Below, piece by piece: positions 44,008 through 52,428 of a stretch of DNA of 64,000 nt (the stretch's first letter is position 1; every line of letters begins with the position of its first letter). This DNA is from an uncultured Bacteroides sp. (lineage in GTDB: Bacteria > Bacteroidota > Bacteroidia > Bacteroidales > Bacteroidaceae): positions 3,875 through 67,874 of the forward strand of contig NZ_CALDPF010000030.1 of the NCBI RefSeq assembly GCF_937912035.1, written 5' to 3'. The translations under genes were made by a program, and so were the position numbers. The notes under the pieces are model-generated. The model was given only the letters and a program-made list of their open reading frames with translations, was not told the DNA's origin and searched no databases.

Positions 44008-44649
44008 TTATTCTTGTGAAAGAATATTCATATACTCCTCATACGAAATGTATCTGCCACCCATCGATTTCAGGTGCGGAGTCTCGAACTGACAGTCTAT
44101 CATCAGTCCGCCTCTCTCTTCAAGGAACCATGCCAGATGTATAAGAGCAAGTTTTGAAGCACTTGGAACAAGCGAGAACATACTCTCACCGAAAAAGCAT
44201 TTCCCCAATGCTACACCATAAAGTCCGCCTACGAGCCTGTCATCCTCCCATACCTCCACACTGGCTGCAAACTGCTGTTCATGCAGTCTGATGTACGCTT
44301 CCGTCATTTCCGGGCCGAGCCAAGCGCCTTCTTCATCCTCGCGCAGCTTTCCGCAATTGCGTATCACATCTTCAAAAGCTTCGTTAATGCTTATTCTGTA
44401 CTTGTCTTTGTTTATCAGTGTACGCATGGAGTGCGATACATGTATCTCCGAAGGGAAGATTACGAATCTCTGCATAGGGCACCACCATTCTATGACCTGT
44501 CTTTTGAAGGCATACCACGGGAATATACCGTAAGAGTATGCCAGCAGCAGTCTGTCGATTGACAAATCACCGCCTATGGCAAGCAGCCCGTCCGGCTCTC
44601 CCAAATGAGGATCCGGAAAGGCAAGTCTTTTACTCAACTTGAATACCAT
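44008..44649 (-). CDS. aat: Leucyl/phenylalanyl-tRNA-protein transferase
   Basis: The 213-residue protein has the full Aat core. It begins with FPDPHLGEPDGLLAIGGDLSIDRLLLAYSYGIFPWY, continues with WWCPMQRFVIFPSEIHVSHSMRTLI, and ends with LVGGLYGVALGKCFFGESMFS..ASKLALIHLAWFLEERGGLMIDCQFETPHLKSMGG. It adds Leu or Phe from charged tRNA to proteins with an N-terminal Lys or Arg and so creates N-degrons. It lies 6 bases after clpA, whose product together with ClpS degrades such proteins. Confidence 0.96.
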   Translation of the reverse strand: MVFKLSKRLAFPDPHLGEPDGLLAIGGDLSIDRLLLAYSYGIFPWYAFKRQVIEWWCPMQRFVIFPSEIHVSHSMRTLINKDKYRISINEAFEDVIRNCGKLREDEEGAWLGPEMTEAYIRLHEQQFAASVEVWEDDRLVGGLYGVALGKCFFGESMFSLVPSASKLALIHLAWFLEERGGLMIDCQFETPHLKSMGGRYISYEEYMNILSQE

Positions 44650-44655
44650 GCCTTA

Positions 44656-46878
44656 TCACTTTTTCAGGGTTATGGCAGGAATATTATTCTCTATGCCGAC
44701 AAGAGCATGGCCACCGTTCTTCAGCTTGCCGAAAAGCATTTCTTTGACGAACAGCGGTTTCAGGTGATGACCTATAACTCTGTCCATTTCGCGTGCACCG
44801 TATTCCTTGGTTATACTCTTCTTCAGCAACCATTCCTTGGCATCAGTACCTATTTCCATAGTCACCTTGTTAGCCTCAAGTTTCGCGCTGAATTCTCTCA
44901 GTTTCTTTTCGAGGATAAGTTGAGCCATGTTACTGTCCATATCGTTGAACACCACAGTGGCAGAGAGTCTGTTCAGGAACTCTGGTTTGAATGTCTTCTT
45001 AACCTGTTTCAGCATGGAGTCTCCTGCAGTGGCCTGTCCCTTGAACCCTATCGAAGCTTGATGAGCATATTGTGCTCCCGCATTCGATGTCATAATCAGA
45101 ATCAAATGACGGCAGTCCGACTTGCGTCCCTTGTTGTCGGTAAGCACGGCATAGTCCATCACCTGAAGAAGTATGTTGAATATGTCCGGATGAGCTTTTT
45201 CTATTTCGTCAAGCAGCAGAACACAGTTTGGAGTCTTGCGTATAGCATCTGTCAGAAGTCCGCCTTCTTCATAGCCCACATATCCGGCAGGCGAGCCGAT
45301 AAGTTTCGCCACAGTATGTTTTTCCGAATACTCACTCATATCGAAACGTACCAGGCCTATACCAAGTTCGGCAGCAAGGACTTTTGCAATCTCTGTCTTA
45401 CCCACGCCTGTAGGACCCACAAACAGTAGACTTGCTATAGGCTTGTTGTCATCGTTCAGTCCGGCTTTAGACATCATAACAGCTTCCGTCACTTGAGTGA
45501 TAGCCTGATCCTGTCCGTAGATAAGCGCTTTCATCTTGGCTGGCAGATGCTCAAGCTCTGTATTATCTTCCTTGGCAGTGATGGATTCTATCTTGCACAT
45601 TCTTGCAAGGATGTCCGAAATGAGTTCTTTTGTAACGATATTTTTATCTTTCCCGTCGTTGTGTATTTCTCTGTATGCACCAGCCTCGTCTATCAGGTCG
45701 ATAGCCTTATCGGGTAGGAACTTATCTTTGATGTATTTGTCACTCATGCTTACGGCATACTCAATCACTCCCTTACGATACTTCACGTTGTGGAATGTCT
45801 CGTATCCCTTTATAAGTCCCTTTATAATCTTGACAGTATCATCGATGCTTGGTTCAAGAATATCTATCTGTTGGAAGCGTCTTACCATTCCCTTGCTTCC
45901 TGCAAAGTATTTGTTGTACTCCTCGTAAGTGGTTGAACCAATGAATTTTATATTTCCTCCTTCAAGGTATGGTTTAAGCATATTCGATGCATCCAACGAT
46001 CCGTCACTGGTTCTTCCGGCACCGATAAGATTGTGGATTTCGTCAATGTAGATGATGGCTTTGCCCTCTTTCTCTGCTCCAAGCATGATACCCTTCAGTC
46101 GCTTTTCAAACTCACCACGGTACTGTGTTCCGGCTATGATACCGCCAAGATCAAGTTCATAGATGCGGTAACCTTTCAGTTTCTCCGGCACATTGCCTTT
46201 CTCTATCCTTTCTGCAAGACCATATATGAGAGAAGTCTTTCCAACACCTGATTCGCCTATATGCAGAGGATTGTTCTTCTCCTTGCGGCACAGAACCCTG
46301 ATAGTCTTTTCAAGTTCTTCTTCTCTTCCGATAAGCGGATTATGGCTCTCTAAATTGTCGTTTATGCAGGTTACGAAGTTTTTCCATGTCTCGTTTTTCT
46401 CGTAGCCGTGTTCATGATCGAGAATGTCATCGTAGTCATAGCTGTATTCATCAATGAGCATGCTTGTGAACTCGGCAATATCATCTTTCAAGGTATTTTT
46501 CAGGATATATGCTGCCCAGGAGTCTGTCAGTTCAAGCATACCCTGTACCAAGTGTGGAACATCTATTTCGTTGGCTCCTGAGAAGGTGACAATCATATGT
46601 GCCTTTATGAAAATCTCTGCCATTTGAGTAGAGTTTTCCGGCTCGTATTGCGTACCTTCAGGCAAGACCTCGAATTTTGTGTTCAGAACTTCCTTTACAT
46701 TTTTCTCCAGCTTGTTTATGTTGCAAGCCATGTCCTCAAGTGCATATACGAATTCATCCTGTTGCATTAGGGCATACAAAAGGTGCTCAGGAGTAACAAA
46801 TTCGTGTCTCCTGAACTTTGCTTCCGTATGTGCAACTTCCAATGCTTTATTTACGTGTTTAGTATATTTCAAGTCCAT
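44656..46878 (-). CDS. clpA: ATP-dependent protease unfoldase subunit ClpA
   Basis: The 740-residue protein has an N-domain that binds ClpS (1-140) and two AAA+ modules. Their Walker A motifs are GESGVGKTSL and GPTGVGKTEI; Walker B motifs are IIYIDEIHNLIGAG and VLLLDEIEKAHP. The IGF-containing loop (QASIGFKGQA) late in module 2 is the ClpP-binding loop. It unfolds substrates for ClpP, whose gene is not in the window. It is the second gene of the clpS-clpA-aat operon. Confidence 0.97.
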   Translation of the reverse strand: MDLKYTKHVNKALEVAHTEAKFRRHEFVTPEHLLYALMQQDEFVYALEDMACNINKLEKNVKEVLNTKFEVLPEGTQYEPENSTQMAEIFIKAHMIVTFSGANEIDVPHLVQGMLELTDSWAAYILKNTLKDDIAEFTSMLIDEYSYDYDDILDHEHGYEKNETWKNFVTCINDNLESHNPLIGREEELEKTIRVLCRKEKNNPLHIGESGVGKTSLIYGLAERIEKGNVPEKLKGYRIYELDLGGIIAGTQYRGEFEKRLKGIMLGAEKEGKAIIYIDEIHNLIGAGRTSDGSLDASNMLKPYLEGGNIKFIGSTTYEEYNKYFAGSKGMVRRFQQIDILEPSIDDTVKIIKGLIKGYETFHNVKYRKGVIEYAVSMSDKYIKDKFLPDKAIDLIDEAGAYREIHNDGKDKNIVTKELISDILARMCKIESITAKEDNTELEHLPAKMKALIYGQDQAITQVTEAVMMSKAGLNDDNKPIASLLFVGPTGVGKTEIAKVLAAELGIGLVRFDMSEYSEKHTVAKLIGSPAGYVGYEEGGLLTDAIRKTPNCVLLLDEIEKAHPDIFNILLQVMDYAVLTDNKGRKSDCRHLILIMTSNAGAQYAHQASIGFKGQATAGDSMLKQVKKTFKPEFLNRLSATVVFNDMDSNMAQLILEKKLREFSAKLEANKVTMEIGTDAKEWLLKKSITKEYGAREMDRVIGHHLKPLFVKEMLFGKLKNGGHALVGIENNIPAITLKK

Positions 46879-46895
46879 ATTTTCTGTTGTGAATG

Positions 46896-47210
46896 TTAGG
46901 CCTGCTTGTCCTCAGGCAGTACTGTAAGTTTTAGTGGAAATCCTTCTTCACGTGCCATGTCCGTAGCTTTTCTCACCTTAGACAGCGCAATGTCGTAGCT
47001 GTAAATGCCCACAACTGCAGAACCGCTTTTGTGAACACTCATCATCAGTACCTCAGCTTCATTTTCCGATTTGAAGAATACTGTAGTCAGAATCTTTACC
47101 ACGAAATCCATGGTTGTGAAGTCATCGTTATAGATAACTACTTTATAACGTCTCGGCTCTTTCAGGCTGACACGTCCTTTTTCCTTTATGTTTGTCTGTT
47201 GTTTTCCCAT
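46896..47210 (-). CDS. clpS: N-degron adaptor ClpS
   Basis: The 104-residue protein has the ClpS core: YKVVIYNDDFTTMDFVVKILTTVF (N-degron pocket with NDD), and a later MMSVHKSGSAVVGIYSYDIALSKV. It binds N-terminal Leu, Phe, Tyr or Trp and passes the substrate to ClpA. It leads the operon, 17 bases before clpA. A minus-strand TAAGTTTG (47219-47226) with TTGG 19 bases upstream may give a nearly leaderless start. Confidence 0.95.
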   Translation of the reverse strand: MGKQQTNIKEKGRVSLKEPRRYKVVIYNDDFTTMDFVVKILTTVFFKSENEAEVLMMSVHKSGSAVVGIYSYDIALSKVRKATDMAREEGFPLKLTVLPEDKQA

Positions 47211-47218
47211 AATGAGAA

Positions 47219-47249
47219 CAAACTTAATAAAAAAACTTCATATCCCAAT
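47219..47249 (-). promoter_or_regulatory. Probable promoter of the clpS operon
   Basis: On the minus strand, TTGG (47246-47249), 19 bases, then TAAGTTTG (47219-47226). The -33 element differs by one base from TTTG. The clpS start codon is only 8 bases away. Confidence 0.45.
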
Positions 47250-47273
47250 AATCTTCGTTTCAAATAAAAGAGT

Positions 47274-47322
47274 AAAGTCCCATAATTGGCCTATTCGTGA
47301 TAAACCTATTATGGGACTTTGA
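47274..47322 (-). terminator. Terminator of the DUF4836 gene
   Basis: The 13-bp perfect stem AAAGTCCCATAAT/ATTATGGGACTTT (47274-47286 and 47308-47320) leads to a U-rich stretch on the minus strand, 19 bases after the DUF4836 stop codon. Confidence 0.8.
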
Positions 47323-47340
47323 AACTTATTATTTTATTTT

Positions 47341-48885
47341 TCAGATACCGGCGAGTTCTTTAGTAATCTGTATCATTTGTTTTAGGAAATTCGTTTTTGT
47401 GTCTTTCAGCTGTACTGTCATTGTAATTTCATCATCGTAGGTGATACTCATATTGTTGGCATTTTTCAGAACACTTCCTACTGCTGTCATTTTTGCATCA
47501 CCGGATTTTAATACCATTTGCATCACGGGTAGCTGGCTTAATGCATTGAAGTCAATAATATATGCCATTCGTTTGCCTTTTATATCATTGGCATAGGTAT
47601 TGTCTTCGGCTGAATCTTCCAGTTTTTTACCTATAGTTTTATACCAGGTCTCGCTGTTTGTAGCATATATCATATCGTTTTTATAACCGATGAATATATT
47701 GTCTCTTCCTGACTGTATTAAATATTCATTCTCTTTCAGTTCTGTAAATCTTGAATTTTTTGTAAACGAGTTACTATTTTTGTTGTTATACAGTTCTTTA
47801 AGTATGTCGCCGTTCTTTGCTTCTGCATAAATAACTATTGCAGGTTTTTCTGTCAAGTTGAAGTCTGTTATGCCAAAAGTTATTTCCTTGCCGATAGATT
47901 TTAGAATATTTTCTATAGTCTCGGCGTCTTCCAGTGAAATGTTCTTTTGGAAATCCTTGTTTTCTTTTAGCATTTCGAATATTTTGTCATTCTCCATACT
48001 TATGCTCATCAGGCATAATGATGATTTAGGGAAGAACTTCAGTAGTGAGTTATTGATATGAGACAAGTAATCGTTTTGTTTCTCCTGCAATTCCTTTATC
48101 TTTTCATCTTCGGTATATAATTCCGAATTTATGACAAGTTTACCATCTTCAAATAATATACCTGAAATAAGTTTACATTTCTTTGCTGCATCTTCTACGC
48201 CAAGTCCCATTGCTAGGATATTTTTGTAGCTATTGTCAAATATCTCGAAATTGTTGTATATTGCAATGTCTGCTTTTTCATCCTGCATTTTTATGAAACC
48301 TTTGTCGGACACTATACTTTCATCGCCTTTTCTGTTGAGTATTTCAATGGCGTTCAACTTCATTTTGTCTATGTTCGCCAGTATATTACTTTTCACTGCT
48401 ATTAAGGTGTTTTCGTTGAATGCAAGATAGCTGTTGTTATCTAACTGTGAGAAACTATAACCTTCTTCTTCTTCTGTTATGGCATTTGCTTTAGAATTAT
48501 TTCCTAAAAGTGTTATACTGCTTGACAGCGCTTCTTTGTCGATTACTTTTGCTGTGAGAATCAAGGACTTTTCGTCAGACGTGAATGCATAAACCGGCTT
48601 GTTCAGGTCGATTCCGCATTTCTTTGGATTTTCTATTATACTTTGCAGTTTTTCGAAACTGGCCGCATTCATTTCTTTTTTCAGCATATCGGTCAGTTTG
48701 CCTAATGCTTCTTTGTTCTCACTGTCGTTTATTCCGGCTTTTTCACCTAAAGCTTGTAGGTTAATTGATGCCACCATTGGGGTGTCCTTAGGAATTACGT
48801 TCAGATAATCATCAGACTTGGAACATGAAGCCATGAAAGATACTACCGTCAGTAGTAGTGCTACAAATAAATAAATGCTTTTCAT
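47341..48885 (-). CDS. DUF4836 family lipoprotein
   Basis: The 514-residue protein starts with a lipoprotein signal (MKSIYLFVALLLTVVSFMASC, Cys21). The body (DDYLNVIPKDTPMVASINLQAL, then ILNRKGDESIVSDKGF) is that of the Bacteroidetes DUF4836 family, which has an N-terminal region like periplasmic chaperones and long helical repeats. The function is unknown. I chose the lipobox-containing start at 48885; the frame extends 49 more codons upstream without a convincing start. It stands divergent from the SPFH gene. Confidence 0.85.
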   Translation of the reverse strand: MKSIYLFVALLLTVVSFMASCSKSDDYLNVIPKDTPMVASINLQALGEKAGINDSENKEALGKLTDMLKKEMNAASFEKLQSIIENPKKCGIDLNKPVYAFTSDEKSLILTAKVIDKEALSSSITLLGNNSKANAITEEEEGYSFSQLDNNSYLAFNENTLIAVKSNILANIDKMKLNAIEILNRKGDESIVSDKGFIKMQDEKADIAIYNNFEIFDNSYKNILAMGLGVEDAAKKCKLISGILFEDGKLVINSELYTEDEKIKELQEKQNDYLSHINNSLLKFFPKSSLCLMSISMENDKIFEMLKENKDFQKNISLEDAETIENILKSIGKEITFGITDFNLTEKPAIVIYAEAKNGDILKELYNNKNSNSFTKNSRFTELKENEYLIQSGRDNIFIGYKNDMIYATNSETWYKTIGKKLEDSAEDNTYANDIKGKRMAYIIDFNALSQLPVMQMVLKSGDAKMTAVGSVLKNANNMSITYDDEITMTVQLKDTKTNFLKQMIQITKELAGI

Positions 48886-49072
48886 AATGAAAAAATTAAG
48901 AGTTATACATTTGTGATAATTAAGATTTAGAACTCTATATGCAAAAATATGATATATTTTGATAAATTGATAATTTTTTGTATTGTTTTTTACAGCTTGA
49001 GTAACAAAATGAATCAAGTAATATTTGTTCAAACGTCTTTATATGTTCTATAAATATAAGTTGTATTTAGAT

Positions 49073-49131
49073 AAATTACACTTGTGTTTTTACAAATAAC
49101 ACTGTGGTTTATAAAAACACAAGTGTAATTT
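49073..49131. repeat. 20-bp perfect inverted repeat with 19-base spacer
   Basis: The left arm is 49073-49092 (it starts AAATTACACTTG) and the right arm 49112-49131 is its exact reverse complement. It lies between the divergent DUF4836 and SPFH genes in the 461-base gap 48886-49346, where I see no gene. It has no U-run after either arm, so it is not a normal terminator. The rest of the gap is A/T-rich with a possible minus-strand -7 box at 48942-48949. Confidence 0.85.
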
Positions 49132-49282
49132 AAAGAATATATCAAGATAAATTCTATTTAATTTCAGTGCGATTGGGTAATGTTTTAATGACTTCTGAAT
49201 ATTGTTTGATATGGCTTAACAGGTCATGTCTTTTTTATTGTTAGTTAATGGGGATTTTATCGGAAAATTATCTCTAATTTCT

Positions 49283-49312
49283 TTTGAAAGTAAAATTAAA
49301 TCCATATATTTG
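49283..49312 (+). promoter_or_regulatory. Promoter of the SPFH cassette
   Basis: TTTG (49283-49286), 18 bases, TATATTTG (49305-49312). The ATG at 49347 is 34 bases downstream of the -7 box. Confidence 0.6.
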
Positions 49313-49346
49313 TGATATCAAAATAATATCACTTAATCTTATAATT

Positions 49347-50300
49347 ATGGACACAAGAGAATTAGTTTACAAAGGTTTTAAGATGAATGGCTTTTTAGCC
49401 TTGTTTTTACATTTGATAGTGCTTACAGGAGCTGCAGTTGCTTGTTTCCTTCCAGGATTTATAGCTTTGTATATAGTAGGTGCATTGTGTATTTTGGCAT
49501 GGTTGATATTTTGGGGTGGATATATGCAGTTGGAACCTAATGAGGCCAGAGTGATGGTCTTCTTCGGAAAGTATAAAGGAACGTTCAAGGAAACCGGATT
49601 CTTTTGGGTGAATCCTTTTATGGATAAGAAGAAACTTTCTTTACGTGCAAGAAACCTGGATGTTGAGCCTATAAAGGTGAATGACAAAATTGGTAATCCT
49701 GTATTGATAGGTCTTGTACTTGTTTGGAAGGTGAAGGATACTTACAAGGCTATGTTTGAGATTGATTCCCAGACAATAGCTAATACTTCGACAGCTAATG
49801 GTAAAGAGGTTTCAGTTGGGAGTACGGTTGGTAGCCGCATGAATGCTTTCGAGAATTTTGTTCGCATACAGAGTGACGCCGCTTTGCGTCAGGTGGCAGG
49901 ACAGTATGCATATGATAATAATGAGTCGGAAGCTGATGAGTTGACTTTGCGTTCCGGTGGTGAAGAAATAAATGAACAGTTGGAACAGAAACTGAATGAA
50001 CGCCTGACTATGGCGGGTATTGAAATACTGGAGGCAAGGATAAACTATCTGGCATACGCTCCTGAAATCGCTGCTGTGATGTTGCGCCGCCAGCAGGCAT
50101 CTGCAATCATCAGTGCTAGGGAAAAGATTGTTGAAGGTGCGGTTTCGATGGTTAAAATGGCTCTTGACAAACTTTCAGATGAAGAAATAGTTGAACTTGA
50201 CGAAGAGCGTAAAGCTGCAATGGTGAGCAATCTGCTGGTTGTTCTTTGTGCTGATGAGGCTGCACAACCTGTGGTTAATACTGGTACATTGCATCATTGA
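49347..50300 (+). CDS. SPFH/Band-7 (stomatin-like) membrane protein
   Basis: The 317-residue protein has two close N-terminal hydrophobic segments (about 15-35 and 40-55), then an SPFH domain (YMQLEPNEARVMVFFGKYKGTFKETGFFWVNPFMDKKKLSLRARNLDV). A helical tail rich in Glu, Ala and Arg follows (RQQASAIISAREKIVEG). Such proteins form rings or microdomains in the inner membrane and control proteases or membrane order. It is the first gene of a tight four-gene run with two unknown membrane proteins and a ribbon-helix-helix protein. Confidence 0.9.
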   Translation: MDTRELVYKGFKMNGFLALFLHLIVLTGAAVACFLPGFIALYIVGALCILAWLIFWGGYMQLEPNEARVMVFFGKYKGTFKETGFFWVNPFMDKKKLSLRARNLDVEPIKVNDKIGNPVLIGLVLVWKVKDTYKAMFEIDSQTIANTSTANGKEVSVGSTVGSRMNAFENFVRIQSDAALRQVAGQYAYDNNESEADELTLRSGGEEINEQLEQKLNERLTMAGIEILEARINYLAYAPEIAAVMLRRQQASAIISAREKIVEGAVSMVKMALDKLSDEEIVELDEERKAAMVSNLLVVLCADEAAQPVVNTGTLHH

Positions 50301-50336
50301 TAGATTTGTTTTTCTTTGAATTATATTTACAGTGCT

Positions 50337-50840
50337 ATGTTTAGGATGAAGTTTTTTGATAGTAGAAAGGGATATTATTGTTCTACAAGAGTATCCTCTT
50401 TCATACCGATGCTGTTGAGTATTGTAATGACTTTAGTTATTTCGGTTAATGGCTTTGTAAAATTCTTTATACAATCTGTAAAGCCGGTTGAAGACGAGAT
50501 ATTTGTTTATGGATTATTACTCTCGCTTTTAGTCCTTTCTATATTGTATTATGCTTATAGATATTTCAAGCCGGTAAAAGAATTCAAATATATTGTCTTG
50601 AATAACTTTACAGACAGATTGTATATCAAGAATAGAGTGGCGTGTGCTTTATATCTCTTTGCTTTCTATACATTAATAATAGTTTTGATTCTTTGTATTT
50701 CTTACTATTTTAAATGTGGCGTAACAGGACTTATGGATATGAAGTTGCGTCTGGTGGCAATATCAATTCTATTTGGTGCATTTTTATCATTTAATGAATT
50801 TAATAATTACTATTCATATTATTCAGGTAAACTGGAATAA
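50337..50840 (+). CDS. Four-helix membrane protein of unknown function
   Basis: The 167-residue protein has four likely transmembrane helices (about 25-42, 60-76, 110-128 and 137-152) with basic loops between them. I recognise no family. It starts 36 bases after the SPFH gene and ends 8 bases before the ribbon-helix-helix gene. I start at the ATG at 50337, since the longer frame would need a TTG and overlap nothing useful. It is likely a partner of the SPFH protein. Confidence 0.65.
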   Translation: MFRMKFFDSRKGYYCSTRVSSFIPMLLSIVMTLVISVNGFVKFFIQSVKPVEDEIFVYGLLLSLLVLSILYYAYRYFKPVKEFKYIVLNNFTDRLYIKNRVACALYLFAFYTLIIVLILCISYYFKCGVTGLMDMKLRLVAISILFGAFLSFNEFNNYYSYYSGKLE

Positions 50841-50848
50841 ATAATATT

Positions 50849-51049
50849 ATGGCCAAAAAAGAAAGTTCGATAAAGAGTTTTGTGCTTCGTGTGGATTCGG
50901 AAACTATGGAAGCCATTGAGCAATGGGCTGCGGATGAATTTCGCAGCACCAACGGTCAGCTTCAGTGGATAATCAACGAGGCATTGCGAAAAAGTGGCCG
51001 ATTGAAGAAAACACGAAAAGAAAGGGTGACAGACGATGAAAAAGATTAG
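50849..51049 (+). CDS. Arc-type ribbon-helix-helix DNA-binding protein
   Basis: The 66-residue protein shows KSFVLRVDSETMEAIEQWAADEFRSTNGQLQWIINEALRKSG, the strand-helix-helix of the MetJ/Arc superfamily (strand SFVLRVD), with a basic/acidic tail. It probably binds operator DNA as a dimer and could regulate the cassette. It overlaps the next gene by 14 bases, which implies coupled translation. No toxin gene is obvious, though the family is common in toxin-antitoxin pairs. Confidence 0.85.
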   Translation: MAKKESSIKSFVLRVDSETMEAIEQWAADEFRSTNGQLQWIINEALRKSGRLKKTRKERVTDDEKD

Positions 51050-51512
51050 AATGCGTTTCTTTAATATAAATCTTGGGCCATATTCTGCACAAGGACAGGA
51101 TATAAATATCAAATACCATCCTTCTTTGATTGATAGGGTGTTTGAGGTGGTTTCGGCGTTAATGGTAATAGCGGGATGTTTATATTTTGTGGTAAATAAT
51201 GGATTTGAAAACAAAAATATGCTGACAGGTTTCCTGGTAAATCTTATTGTTTGTCTGCTGGTATTTACATGTCCCTACACTCCGGTGGAATATATACGTT
51301 TCCCGGTGAGAATATTCCGTCAGAATATAGTAAAGCAATACGTAATGGCACTTCGGTTAATGAGGATTGTAAATATTTTTATCAGCCTGATGCTTGTTTT
51401 CAATGCATTGTCTATCACTTTCCCCTGGGCAAATCCTGCTATAGGAATATCTGTAACGGCAATGTTGCTTTCAATAATGGTCTATTATATTTTTGCTATC
51501 AGAAACAAATAA
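51036..51512 (+). CDS. Multi-pass membrane protein of unknown function
   Basis: The 158-residue protein has four hydrophobic segments (about 39-52, 64-80, 105-122 and 132-150). It opens with the soluble stretch MKKIRMRFFNINLGPYSAQG, then a conserved-looking YHPSLIDRVFEVVS. I recognise no family. It overlaps the ribbon-helix-helix gene by 14 bases and ends the cassette, 46 bases before ispE. Confidence 0.65.
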   Translation: MKKIRMRFFNINLGPYSAQGQDINIKYHPSLIDRVFEVVSALMVIAGCLYFVVNNGFENKNMLTGFLVNLIVCLLVFTCPYTPVEYIRFPVRIFRQNIVKQYVMALRLMRIVNIFISLMLVFNALSITFPWANPAIGISVTAMLLSIMVYYIFAIRNK

Positions 51513-51558
51513 TTAAAACATAAGTGCTATATTTGAAGAAATTATAAATTCTACGACA

Positions 51559-52383
51559 ATGATAACATTTCCAAATGCCAAAATAAATCTGGGCTTGAAT
51601 ATAGTCGAGAAACGCCCGGACGGATATCATAATCTTGAGACAGTGTTTTTCCCTATCAATCTTCAGGATGCCCTTGAAGTAAAACCATTGGAAGAGGAGG
51701 GTAAGGACTATAAAATCAGTATGAAAGGTAATGTTCTTGACTGCAATCCGGATGACAATCTTGTGGTCAAGGCTTATAAACTCCTGAAGCAGGACTTCGA
51801 TCTTGCTCCTGTAGATATTCATCTTTTCAAGCATATACCGAGTGGAGCAGGTCTTGGAGGCGGTTCTTCTGACTGTGCCTTTATGATTAAGATGCTCAAT
51901 CAGAAGTTTGCTTTGGGGCTGAGTCTGGAGAAGATGGAAGAATATGCGGCAAAGCTTGGGGCTGACTGTGCTTTCTTTGTGCGCAATGAGCCTGTATTTG
52001 CAACCGGAATAGGTAACATCTTTGAGCCTGTCAAACTTTCGTTGGCAGATTATTATATAGTATTGGTGAAGCCGGATATTTTCGTGTCAACACGTGACGC
52101 TTTCTCGAAAATCAAGCCACACAGACCGGAACTTTCACTTAAAGAAATAATAAAGATGCCTGTGGAGAAGTGGAAAGACGTGATGGTAAACGATTTTGAG
52201 GACAGTGTTTTCGCACTGTATCCTGAGATTGCTGCCATTAAGGATAAGATGTACGATCTGGGTGCTGTATATGCTTCCATGTCCGGATCAGGCTCTTCTG
52301 TATATGGACTTTTCCGTCAGCCTATAGAAAATGTGGATGAGAAGTTCGCAGGATGTTTCTGTCGTCAGAGAGAAATGTTCTAA
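51559..52383 (+). CDS. ispE: 4-diphosphocytidyl-2-C-methyl-D-erythritol kinase
   Basis: The 274-residue GHMP kinase phosphorylates CDP-methylerythritol in the MEP pathway of isoprenoid synthesis. It has PNAKINLGLNIVEKRPDGYHNLETVF at the start, the ATP loop PSGAGLGGGSSDCAFM (about 92-107), and the C-terminal motif SMSGSGSSVYGLF. A TATATTTG box at 51528-51535 without a good -33 may indicate its own promoter. Confidence 0.96.
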   Translation: MITFPNAKINLGLNIVEKRPDGYHNLETVFFPINLQDALEVKPLEEEGKDYKISMKGNVLDCNPDDNLVVKAYKLLKQDFDLAPVDIHLFKHIPSGAGLGGGSSDCAFMIKMLNQKFALGLSLEKMEEYAAKLGADCAFFVRNEPVFATGIGNIFEPVKLSLADYYIVLVKPDIFVSTRDAFSKIKPHRPELSLKEIIKMPVEKWKDVMVNDFEDSVFALYPEIAAIKDKMYDLGAVYASMSGSGSSVYGLFRQPIENVDEKFAGCFCRQREMF

Positions 52384-52428
52384 GCTTTAATCTTGATTAT
52401 GGTAAATCTGTAAAACGGAATTTCTACA

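Noticed and set aside
49073..49131. An invertible promoter (phase-variation switch)
   Set aside because: The spacer is only 19 bases with no promoter inside, and no site-specific recombinase gene is in the window.
50849..51512. A toxin-antitoxin pair
   Set aside because: The ribbon-helix-helix protein resembles antitoxins, but its partner is a multi-pass membrane protein unlike known toxins, and the unit is tied to the SPFH gene.
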